A stretch of DNA of 64,000 nt from Pseudoduganella armeniaca (GTDB lineage Bacteria > Pseudomonadota > Gammaproteobacteria > Burkholderiales > Burkholderiaceae_D), in contig NZ_CP028324.1 of the NCBI RefSeq assembly GCF_003028855.1, positions 3,844,001 through 3,908,000 on the forward strand, read 5' to 3'. The number at the start of each line of letters is the position of its first letter. The stretch's first letter is position 1. The position numbers and the translations under genes were made by a program. Under the pieces are notes generated by a model. The model saw only the letters and a list, made by a program, of their open reading frames with translations, searched no databases and was not told the DNA's origin. Below are positions 17,745 to 26,600 of the stretch, piece after piece.

Positions 17745-19334
17745 TCAGCTGCGCGGTACAAACCGGACCCAGGTGCGCAGGAAGGTGCGCGCCTGCAACG
17801 CTTCCGCCGCCAGGGCTTCCTGCGTGATGGTGCCGTCATCCAGATCCATGCTCAACCTGCGCTCCCGCTTCGCCGCCGTGGCGGCCTTCTCGTCCCCACT
17901 GTCCTTGCGGGTGGACGCCTCCTCGAATCCGTGCGAATGATAGCTTGCCAGATAGTAATGGCGGAGTAGCTCGTCGTCGCAGGCCGGCAGATCGAACCCA
18001 GGTAATCTCGGCGTCAAGGCCGCGATCAATTGTTCGCGGGTCAGCGGCGTCGGGTCGCGATGCCCCATCCGCGGGGTCGAGTGCCAAAGGTTCGGGTCCG
18101 AGCTGCTGATGCGTCCGTGCGCGGGCAGGCGCGGCGACCGGATGACACCCGGGCTGGTCACGCCACCGTGCCGCCTGATCATCTTGTTGCGCCGTGCCGC
18201 GATGTCCGTCTTCAGTACCTGCGGCAGCTTTGCTTCCAGCCCCGGGTCGCCCTCCAAGTCCTCGTAATTGTCCGGGCCTTGCATCGCCGCGTCGTTCTCG
18301 AAGGTGAGATTGAAGAACACGGTGGTGCCACGACTGTCCTTGTGGAACCCGACGTTACCACGCCGGTCGAACTGGCAATCGACGTCGATCACGACTGTAT
18401 GGGTGGCGAAGATCTGCTCGGCGTTCTTGTCGATATATTGAAGTTGCCCGGCCTGTCTCAGCGTTCCTTTGACGAACACGACAATCCAGGGGTCCAGGCG
18501 AGCGGTGTCCACGGTCGAAGGCAGCGGCAGCATGCCGTGATTCTCGTCGTCCGGTGCCGTCGAGCGGGCCAGGTCGCCAGTGGCACTGTAGTTGAAGGAG
18601 CCCAGGCGGCAGCCGGAAATCGGGCCGGCCGCCGACACCTGGCGCAGGATCTCCTTCTGGAGCGCCGTACCGGTCAGATCACGTTTCTGCTCGCCCTCCC
18701 TGATCGTTGCCATCACCTGCTCGATCGTGCCCACGGAATCGTCCGGAAAGTCGACCAGTTGCGCCACGCCGGCAACCTGGTCGTGGGCGAACAGCTGCGC
18801 TGGCGCCGCGGCGTCCGGCCTTGGCGCAGCTGCAACGCTCAGGGCGCGCTGTCCAAGCGCGTCCGCCTCCCGCTCCAGCCCGACATCGTCGTTGACACCG
18901 ACGCCTTGTCTGTGCAACGTCGGCCGTACCCGCCCCTGCACCTGCTGCACGATATGCCAGGCCTCATGCGGCAGGTGCCGTTCCTGCCCCGGACCCAAGT
19001 GGATTTCACTGTCCTGGGCATACGCGTGTGCTTGCATCCGGGCCGGCTGCGCCGAGCCGTAATGCACGCGCACGTGGTCCATGCGCATGCCGGACAGCGA
19101 CTCGATGCCGGCTTTTAATGCATCCGGCAGCCCAGTGCGGTTTGGCGTGCGCGCGCGCTGCGCGACGCCAGCTTGTTCTTGCAGCTGCGTCGCACGGTGC
19201 GATCTGTCCGCCAACAGCTGCAGCGCGGCGTCCGCCGGTGCGCGCGGCGATCGGTCGGCAAACTGGCCAGGCGCCGTGCCGTCGTTGCGGTCCCGGCCGA
19301 CATCCTGCGTGTCTGCCAATGCATGGATGTTCAT
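17745..19334 (-). CDS. DUF4157 (eCIS core) protein, candidate eCIS cargo/toxin
   Basis: 529 aa, last gene of the eCIS operon. Residues about 65-140 are a DUF4157 domain: TGLPDALKAGIESLSGMRMD, then VRVHYGSAQPARMQAHAYAQ and the zinc-peptidase-like HExxH in RHLPHEAWHIVQQVQGRVRP near residue 123. DUF4157 is a known marker of eCIS-associated effectors. The C-terminal about 350 residues are unfamiliar. They contain GNVGFHKDSRGTTVFFNLTF, whose HKD recalls the HxD of Fe(II) oxygenase folds, and a Lys/Arg-rich tail. No signal peptide, as expected for cargo loaded in the cytoplasm. A strong AAGGAG ribosome-binding site precedes ATG 19334. No obvious immunity gene is adjacent. Confidence 0.82.
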   Translation of the reverse strand: MNIHALADTQDVGRDRNDGTAPGQFADRSPRAPADAALQLLADRSHRATQLQEQAGVAQRARTPNRTGLPDALKAGIESLSGMRMDHVRVHYGSAQPARMQAHAYAQDSEIHLGPGQERHLPHEAWHIVQQVQGRVRPTLHRQGVGVNDDVGLEREADALGQRALSVAAAPRPDAAAPAQLFAHDQVAGVAQLVDFPDDSVGTIEQVMATIREGEQKRDLTGTALQKEILRQVSAAGPISGCRLGSFNYSATGDLARSTAPDDENHGMLPLPSTVDTARLDPWIVVFVKGTLRQAGQLQYIDKNAEQIFATHTVVIDVDCQFDRRGNVGFHKDSRGTTVFFNLTFENDAAMQGPDNYEDLEGDPGLEAKLPQVLKTDIAARRNKMIRRHGGVTSPGVIRSPRLPAHGRISSSDPNLWHSTPRMGHRDPTPLTREQLIAALTPRLPGFDLPACDDELLRHYYLASYHSHGFEEASTRKDSGDEKAATAAKRERRLSMDLDDGTITQEALAAEALQARTFLRTWVRFVPRS

Positions 19335-19373
19335 GCTGACTCCTTTGGAAATGCCGCCAGTGCCAACGCGCCC

Positions 19374-22310
19374 TCACGGCACCTTGCGCCGCGACTTGTT
19401 GAAGTAGTACCGCGCCACCAGCGCGGCCAGTACCAGGCCACCGGTGCCGTACAGCGCCAGCAGCACGTGGGCGTACGGTTCCAGTACCGGATCGCTCAAC
19501 ACCAGGGCGAACAGTGCCAACAGCGGCAGCGCCATCACCCCGACCATGGCGCTGAGGTATAGCAGGTTGTTGTCGAGCCGTTCGTTGCAGCCGCGGCAGC
19601 GCAAGTACAGTACGCCCACCACCAGCGCGAACGCCAACGCCCCCCACGCAAGCCAGCGCAGCCACAAACGGTGCGGGCACAGGAAGGACATCGCGTGATC
19701 CCATGCGGTGGGCGGTTCGCGGTTGGGCTGGTAATACCAGGTCAGCAAGCTGTTGACGACCGAGGTCTCGCCGTCGACTTCCGCGCCGGCGGCGAAGGCC
19801 AGCGGCCAAAAGCCGATACCACGGAAGTTCTGCGACGCGTAGACGATATCGTCGGCCAACTGCTGCCTGCTGAAGCCATCGAATTCCACGATCGGCAACA
19901 AGGTGCGCATCAGCCGCAGGCTTTCGGTGCCGCGCAGCTCCTTGCGGATGCCCCCGCGCAGGTTTTCCTTGGTCTGCCGCGTCGGCTCGGGCAGCAGCAC
20001 CATGATCGGCATGTCGTTGGCGCGCTTGTCCTTGCTGTTGGCGAACGGCACGTCAGCCGCTATCGTATTGGTACGCTGCAGCAGTTTCACCAGATTGCCG
20101 TGCTTGAAGGGATCGCGTTGCCCCACGTCGTCGTAGTCGACCAGCAGCGCCAGCTTGCGCGCCGGCCGCATCTTGCCCAGCCGATCGGACAGCTGCACGA
20201 CGAAGCTGTTGTACATCTCCGTGGCCTCCGGCGGCAGCGCGCGAAGATACAGCACGATGCCGTCGCCCCCGGTCGCGCCGCGGTCGGTACCCAGCGATGC
20301 CATCCGTATGACACCCTGACCGCCGTCGGCGGGTGCCAGCCTGAGCTTGTACTCGATGGCGTCGGCCAGCCGGTCGAAGAAGTTCTGTCGCTGCGCCGGC
20401 GTGGCCTGTGACCAGGAACTCCAGTCGCTGCGCGCGACGACCCAGTCGATGCCGACGCGGTGCCGGTGCGCCTCGCGCATCAGTCCGCCGATCCGATCCG
20501 TCACGCTGTCGGCGCGCATGCCGGGCGGCGCGCGCAGCGTCCCGTCCGGTTCGGCCGTCAGGCCATACAGGCCGATCCGCGTCAACGCGCCAAAGTCGAT
20601 CTGGCGCTCACCGGCGGGCGTCCACAGCGGCAAGAAGCCGTAGATGACACCCTCTTTCGCCGGCCGCCCGCAATGGCAGTTCGAGACCGCCCAGCTCGAC
20701 GTACGAGGCGGCTCACGCGGCACGACGTTATCCGTCTCCAGCACCATCTTCAGGTCCAGGCTGGCGGCCAGCTCGATGTACAGGGTGGAAGCAAGGGAAT
20801 CGGCCTCGACCTGCTGCGACGGGTCGCAGCCCCCCTTCATCCCGCGCAGCGCACGCAAGCGGTCGAACACCTGGGACCGGTCGGCGCGCAGCGCCGCCAA
20901 TGCCTCGAATTGCGGATCGGTCAGGACGCGGGCGAACGCATAGTCCAGCTCGGCGCATGCATTGAGCGCGCGCTTGACGGCATGTTCGAGCGCGTAGTCG
21001 AACAGCTCCTTGTTGGGGTACTGGACATGGGCGATACCGGAAAACAGGTTGACCAGGGCCGGCTCCAGCGCCGCGTTTGCGGCAAGGTCGCCGGCCAGCG
21101 TGGCCGGGATACGGTAGCGCGAGAAACGCGCGGCGCGCACGATCTCGCGCTGGCGCTGCGCGATCGCGGCCGGATCGTCGCTGGCGTCGGCCACCACCGT
21201 CAGCGCGTCGATGAAGGCCTGCCCGCTGTCGAACTCGACGCCACCCATCTGCTCGTGCAGGGCCCGCACCAGCGGCTCGGCCAGCCCGCCCTTGCGCAGC
21301 TGGACCAGCATTTCCGGTTTGATCATGTAGACGTCGACGCGGGCATGGCGCTTGACCAGGTCGATGGTGGCGTCGTTGACGACCAGGCCGGCAAGCGCTT
21401 CCCTGACGTCATCCATGAACCACTGCTCGTCGGCGGGCGGACGTCCGACCAGTGCCTTCAGGCGCGCCGCGAGCTCCGACAGGTCGGTCATGGCGGCCGG
21501 CCTGGCCGGGTCGTAGGCGTAGGTGAGCTCCAGCCGCTTCGCCAGCGTGCGCGCCTTGCCCTGCACGGGTCGCCGGGCCTGCAGGTATTGCTCGATCAGC
21601 GCGTTAACCTGCGCGGCCGCGCCGGAACGGCGGATCTTCAAGTTGCGGATGCGCTGCGGCGAGGGCTGTTCGTTGATCCAGGCCTCGAAGTCCGCGCTGA
21701 ACAGCACCTTCTGCCAGTCGGGATGGGCGCGCGCGATGGCCGCCACCTGCTCCAGCGAGGCCACCACTTCCTGTTCGAACTGGGGATCGCTGGCGACGAT
21801 GCCGTAGTCGGCGCAGAAGCGCCCCAGCCATTTCAGCGTGACCGGGCCGACGATGCTGTCGCCCAGCGGCCGGCCAGCGCCGCCGGCATCGGTCACGAAC
21901 GCCGCTTCCTTGCCATAGATGTCACCCAGGTGATGCTGGATCTGGCGACCGTGGGTGGCGTTGTACTTGCGGAAGATGCGCTCGGCCTCGGGACTGGCCA
22001 GGCGCCGCAGCACGGCCGCTTCCAGCGCGTCGATGCGGGCGGCGCGGGCGCGCCGTTCGGCTGGCGTCGGTGCCGGTACCGCCACCGGGGCGAGCGGCGC
22101 GGCGGCGGGAGTCCGTTTCGCCGGCCCTGGCGCGGGCGCCGGTACCGGGGCGGACACGGGGGCCGGCGCGGGCGCCGGCGGCGCGCTCGCGACGATGGCT
22201 GGCGGCGCCGTGACGGCCGGGCCGGGTCCGGGCAGCGGCGGCGCCTCCTGCGCCAGCGCGGGCGCCAGCGCCGCGGCGACCAGCATACGAATAATGGTTG
22301 CGGGCTTCAT
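19374..22310 (-). CDS. Large exported membrane protein of the eCIS locus (978 aa)
   Basis: Signal peptide (MKPATIIRMLVAAALAPALA), then a Pro/Ala-rich linker to about residue 80, a long mostly helical region to about 540, and a domain at about 545-850 starting CHCGRPAKEGVIYGFLPLWT. That domain has the look of a TIM-barrel of the GH18/chitinase-like type (RIGLYGLTAEPDG, GGDGIVLYLRALPPE), but the DxDxE catalytic triad is not present, so it would be inactive or binding-only. The C-terminus has three membrane helices around WLAWGALAFALVVGVLYLRC, LLYLSAMVGVMALPLLALFA and VLLALYGTGGLVLAALVARY. It starts one base after the ATPase gene stop. It may anchor the particle at the cell envelope or aid release; this is inference. 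Confidence 0.75.
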   Translation of the reverse strand: MKPATIIRMLVAAALAPALAQEAPPLPGPGPAVTAPPAIVASAPPAPAPAPVSAPVPAPAPGPAKRTPAAAPLAPVAVPAPTPAERRARAARIDALEAAVLRRLASPEAERIFRKYNATHGRQIQHHLGDIYGKEAAFVTDAGGAGRPLGDSIVGPVTLKWLGRFCADYGIVASDPQFEQEVVASLEQVAAIARAHPDWQKVLFSADFEAWINEQPSPQRIRNLKIRRSGAAAQVNALIEQYLQARRPVQGKARTLAKRLELTYAYDPARPAAMTDLSELAARLKALVGRPPADEQWFMDDVREALAGLVVNDATIDLVKRHARVDVYMIKPEMLVQLRKGGLAEPLVRALHEQMGGVEFDSGQAFIDALTVVADASDDPAAIAQRQREIVRAARFSRYRIPATLAGDLAANAALEPALVNLFSGIAHVQYPNKELFDYALEHAVKRALNACAELDYAFARVLTDPQFEALAALRADRSQVFDRLRALRGMKGGCDPSQQVEADSLASTLYIELAASLDLKMVLETDNVVPREPPRTSSWAVSNCHCGRPAKEGVIYGFLPLWTPAGERQIDFGALTRIGLYGLTAEPDGTLRAPPGMRADSVTDRIGGLMREAHRHRVGIDWVVARSDWSSWSQATPAQRQNFFDRLADAIEYKLRLAPADGGQGVIRMASLGTDRGATGGDGIVLYLRALPPEATEMYNSFVVQLSDRLGKMRPARKLALLVDYDDVGQRDPFKHGNLVKLLQRTNTIAADVPFANSKDKRANDMPIMVLLPEPTRQTKENLRGGIRKELRGTESLRLMRTLLPIVEFDGFSRQQLADDIVYASQNFRGIGFWPLAFAAGAEVDGETSVVNSLLTWYYQPNREPPTAWDHAMSFLCPHRLWLRWLAWGALAFALVVGVLYLRCRGCNERLDNNLLYLSAMVGVMALPLLALFALVLSDPVLEPYAHVLLALYGTGGLVLAALVARYYFNKSRRKVP

Positions 22311-22311
22311 A

Positions 22312-23658
22312 TCAGTACGACCTTCCTTCCTTGAGCATCTCCTTGCGGATTCCCTGCAGCAGTTCGGCCTGCGTCACGTAGGCGCGGTCCTGGCGCGTGG
22401 CGCAGATCGCCGCGTAGCGCGCCACGTTCGTCATCGAGCCGCCGGACAGCTCGTGTTCCTCGGCCAGCCGGCGCAGGTCCACGTCCGGCCCCAGGCGCGC
22501 CGGGTCGCGGAACATGCCGCGCCACAGCCGCAGGCGCTGGGTGCAATCGGGCATGCCGAAATAGATCGCGCCCTGGAACCGGCGCGCGAACGCCTGGTCG
22601 ATATTGCCTTTCAGGTTGCTGGCCAGGATGACCACGCCGGGAAAGTCTTCCACCCGCTGCAGCAGATAGGCGATTTCCTGGTTGGCGTGGCGGTCGTTCG
22701 ACGTATTGCCCTCGGTGCGGGTACCGAACAGCGCGTCGGCCTCGTCGAAGAACAGGATCCAGCGCCGGTCCTGGGCCTGGTCGAACACGTTGGCCAGGTT
22801 CTTTTCCGTCTCGCCGATGTATTTCGATACCAGCATCGACAGGTCGATGCGGTACACGTCGACACCCGCGGCAGCGCCGATCAGGGTGGCCGTCAGTGTC
22901 TTGCCGGTGCCGGGCGGACCATAGAACAGGCAGCGGTAGCCCGGCTTGACCGAGCGCTCCAGGCTCCAGTCGCGCAGCAGCTGGCCGGACTGGCGTATCC
23001 AGATCTCGATGCTTTCGACGTCGTGACGCGCTTCGGGCGCGAGCACCAGGTCGTCCCAGGTCAGCCGCGTCGTGATCAGTTTGGCCGGAAAATTGCTGGC
23101 GTAGTCCGGCTTGTGGCGGATGCCGGTGGTCACCCGCTGCAGGCACTCGGGCGTGACGATCAGCATGGCGCCCAGTTGCGGCTCGCCGCTGGCCGGGTAT
23201 TCCAGGCGCAGCACGCGTTCGCGCATCAACGGGTGGGCGTCGTCGAACAGCGCCAGCACGGCGAAGCGCCGGGCCAGGTCGTCGCCGGCCAGCAGGAACG
23301 CGGCCGTCTCGCAGGTGGGCAGGAAGCCTTCATGGGTCTTGCCGCGCCAGCCGCCGAACTCGGTGAAGCGCTGGCCCTGCAGCTTGTTCTGCGTGAAGAA
23401 CAGGTCGAGCGCTTGCGGGCGCAGGTGCGGCAGCAGCGCCAGCATCAACACCAGTCGTTCGCCAGGGCCGAGCGCCAGCTCGCGCACCAGTTGCGCGTAA
23501 TCGGAGGCGTCGCCGCCGAGGTCGGGCGCGGGATCGAGCGCGAACGGCAGGCCCGGCTCGCCGAAATAGTGCGCGAAGCGCGCATGCAGTACCTGGCCGA
23601 ACCAGGCGGCCTCGCGCTCCAGCGCGGCGGCATTCGTTTGCAGGATGGCGTTGTCCAT
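22312..23658 (-). CDS. eCIS AAA+ ATPase (Afp15-like)
   Basis: 448-aa AAA+ ATPase typical of eCIS loci, which in Afp/PVC is needed to form productive particles. Walker A is GPPGTGKT near residue 245, Walker B ILFFDEADALF near 300, followed by sensor-1 (VVILASNLKGNID) and the arginine-finger region AFARRFQGAIYFG. The N-terminal about 200 residues are the eCIS-specific helical domain (HFGEP-like start, LALGPGERLVLMLALLPHLR, LDLFFTQNKLQGQRFTEFGG). Start ATG at 23658 (MDNAILQTNAAALE); upstream frame is shadow of the tape-measure gene. It lies eight bases after the tape-measure stop, as in other eCIS operons. Confidence 0.93.
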   Translation of the reverse strand: MDNAILQTNAAALEREAAWFGQVLHARFAHYFGEPGLPFALDPAPDLGGDASDYAQLVRELALGPGERLVLMLALLPHLRPQALDLFFTQNKLQGQRFTEFGGWRGKTHEGFLPTCETAAFLLAGDDLARRFAVLALFDDAHPLMRERVLRLEYPASGEPQLGAMLIVTPECLQRVTTGIRHKPDYASNFPAKLITTRLTWDDLVLAPEARHDVESIEIWIRQSGQLLRDWSLERSVKPGYRCLFYGPPGTGKTLTATLIGAAAGVDVYRIDLSMLVSKYIGETEKNLANVFDQAQDRRWILFFDEADALFGTRTEGNTSNDRHANQEIAYLLQRVEDFPGVVILASNLKGNIDQAFARRFQGAIYFGMPDCTQRLRLWRGMFRDPARLGPDVDLRRLAEEHELSGGSMTNVARYAAICATRQDRAYVTQAELLQGIRKEMLKEGRSY

Positions 23659-23666
23659 GTTTTCCC

Positions 23667-26600
23667 CTATGTGCGCTGCCACGTCACGTGGATCGGTTGC
23701 TTCATCCACGGATAGCGGATGATCGAAAAGCTCCACGGCAGCCGGTCCATCAGCATGTCGAAGGGACCGGGAGCGACCGACAGCGACCAGTCCTCCTCGC
23801 CGCGCAGCAGTTCGCCCTGGCGCACCAGGAAGGCGTGGCGGAAGCCATCGATGGAGGTATGCCCCAGCGCGCTCCAGGTGGCGATCATCGCTTCCAGCAG
23901 GCTGGCCAGCGTGGCGCGCTCCTGTTCGGTGACCTCGATGGCCAAGGGCAGCGGCGCCTCCGCGGCCAGCCCGCACATCAGCTTATTCAGCGGCAGCTGG
24001 TATTCCGGGGCGCTGGCGACGCCCGTTACGGCGAACTGCAGCAGCAAGGCGGCGCGCTCGGCCGCCGCGGTATCGGTGAAGGCGCCGTCGGCCACCAGCC
24101 CCAGCACGCCGAACAGGCGTGGCAGGTATGGGGCCATCAACACCATGCCGGCGTTCAGCAGCGCCAGGCGTTCCCCTTCCGGCAGCGGGTCGGGCTCGCG
24201 CGCCGGCACCCCCGGCACTGCCTGCTGCGCCGGTGCCGGGTGCGGGACTGCCGCGGCCGGGCCGGGCGTGCCGGCCCGCTTGCATACCGCCGCCGCCAGG
24301 GCCTCGCGCCAGTGGCGTTGCCGGTCGGGCTCCGTGCTGCCGGGTCGTGGCGGCAGCGCGGCCAGGCCGGGGCGCAACAGGGTGACCAGGCGAGACAGCA
24401 TCGTATCGGGCAGGTGCGCAGCCAGGGCGGCCCGCGCGCCCGGACCGGCGGCCAGGCCGCGCAGCGTGGCTGCCACCCACGGGCCTTGCTCGGCCAGCAT
24501 GCGTTCGCGTGCCCCGCCAGTGCTGCCGGTGTCTGACGGCAGCGCCGCCTTCGATGCATGCGTTTTGGCCGCCATGGCCCCGGCGGCGTCGTGCGCCAGC
24601 GCAGCGCCTATGCTGTCGTACCCGGGTTGCCGCGCTGCGGCAGCGCCTTCGGTCGCGCCAGGGGTAGGAGCGGCGGCGGCGCCAGCACCGCCCTCTGCCG
24701 CGCCCTGGCCCCCTGCGTCCCGGGCTGGGGCGCAGTCGTGGCCGACCGCGCATCCCGGCCGGCGGCAAGGCTGCGCAGTGCGGCTGTCACCAACGCCGCG
24801 CGCTCGGCCAGGACGCGTTCGCTTCCTGCCTCGCTGGTGCCGGCACACGGCAACACCATCGTCACCGCCGCACTCCGCTCGGCCACACTGCTGCCGGCTG
24901 CGCCTTGCGCCAGCGCAGCGACGACACTGGCGTACCCGGCCTGCTGCGGCGCGCGTGCGCTTTGCGTTTCGCCTGGGCTGCCCGCTGCGTTGTCAAATTG
25001 AGTGCCTTCGGCGGCGACCTCGATCGCCTGCAGTGCGGCACGGATCAGGCGTGCGTTGCGTTCGTCGGCCGGGGCCATGCGCCATGGCGCTGGCGTTGAC
25101 TCGCGCGCGACGACTGGCTGGGCGCCTGCGCCGACGGCCCCGGCGCTGGCACTTTGCTGCTTTGCGGCGCGCAGGCTGGTGGCGGGAGTGACGGGGTGCT
25201 CCCCTTCCGGGGCAGCCGGCGCCGGCGCCGGCGTGGCAGCATCGGCAAGCGCAATCGGCGCCCCGGCTTTCCCGACTGGTGCTTCGGTCAGGCTGGTAGG
25301 GGGCGCGGCAGCCACTGGCGCGTCGGTACCGAAAGCTGTCCCCGCCACGGTATCGGCACGCGGCGCGGCAAGGGCAGCGAGGGAACCGGAGACCGCCACC
25401 TGCTGCGCCGGCGCGCCGGCATTGCCGCCAGGCCGCACAGCACGCCAGCGCCGGACGGTCACTGCGCGCGCCGCCTTGCGCGCTTCCAACGCAGGCAGTG
25501 CGGCGGCGTCCGGCAAGCTGGACCGCTCGCCTGTGGGCGTCGACCAGGGCGTCGCGCCACCGTCCATCTCGTCTTCCTTGGCGAGATAGGCGGCAAGATA
25601 TGCCAAGAGCGTTGCTTGTGCCGCGTGTGCGGAGGAGGACTCTGTCGCGGATCGTGCTTGGGCCGACGTCGATCGCGGCTGCTTCGCCGTGCCCGCACGT
25701 CCCACCGCCACGGGCACGGCTGGCAACGCGTACGCTTGCTCCGCATCGGCAGCGCCTTGACGCAGCGCCAAATGGGGCGGCACGTCGACACGCGACGGTT
25801 GAGACGCATCGGAGATTGTTGCCGCCCGCGATGCCTGCGCGCCTGCCGGCATCGCCCCGTCCGGTACTGCCGCCAGATCGACTGCCGCCGCTGGCGTGTC
25901 GATCCGCGCCTGGGCCTGCGCGATGGCGCTCGTCAGCAGCTCGTGGCGCTGCTGGAACTCGGCATCGCCCGCTAACGGCGCTGCGCCGTGGTGCGCGAGC
26001 GCCGTTGCCGGTCCGAGCGCCAGCGCTGCCAGGCTGTCGAGCTGGCGCGCCGGAAAGCGCGTGACCAGCCGGCGCGCCTGGCCCGGGTGGGCCAGCGCGG
26101 CTGCCAGCAACGTCCACAATGGCGCGCTCGGCGCCGCCAGCAGCGTATCCAGGCAGGCGACGTGTGGCGCGGCACCGCCAGCAGGCGGTCCACTGTCCGC
26201 CGCCGCGATCGCTGGCGCGGCAGCGCACCCGGTGCCCCACGCCGGCAGTGCCGCGGTCAGCAGCGCCTGCCAGCAGGCGCTGCGTTCATCCTCGGCCGCA
26301 TCCAATGGCACCGGCAAGGCCGCCGGCGCGGCCTCGTGCCACGCCGGCTGCGCCAGCCGAACGATGCGCCACAAGCGCTGTTCCGGCACTTGTTCGACCA
26401 GCAGCGCCGCCCGCCCCGGCTCGGCCAGGACGGCGGCAAGCATTGGCATTGCCCGGGGGCCGACGCAGCCGTCAGGCTCGCGACCCAATGCGGATCGAGC
26501 AAGCACTCGAGCGCCGAGCCGGCCGCGGCCGGGTCGGCCAGGCTGTCGCTGCACACGAGCGCGACCAGATCGCGCCAGAACGCCAGCCGCTCCTGCGCCG

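Noticed and set aside
24709..26460. Programmed frameshifting in the tape measure gene
   Set aside because: No slippery heptamer is evident, both shifts lie in plain G/C runs, and the same -1 pattern is present in aceA and other unrelated genes.
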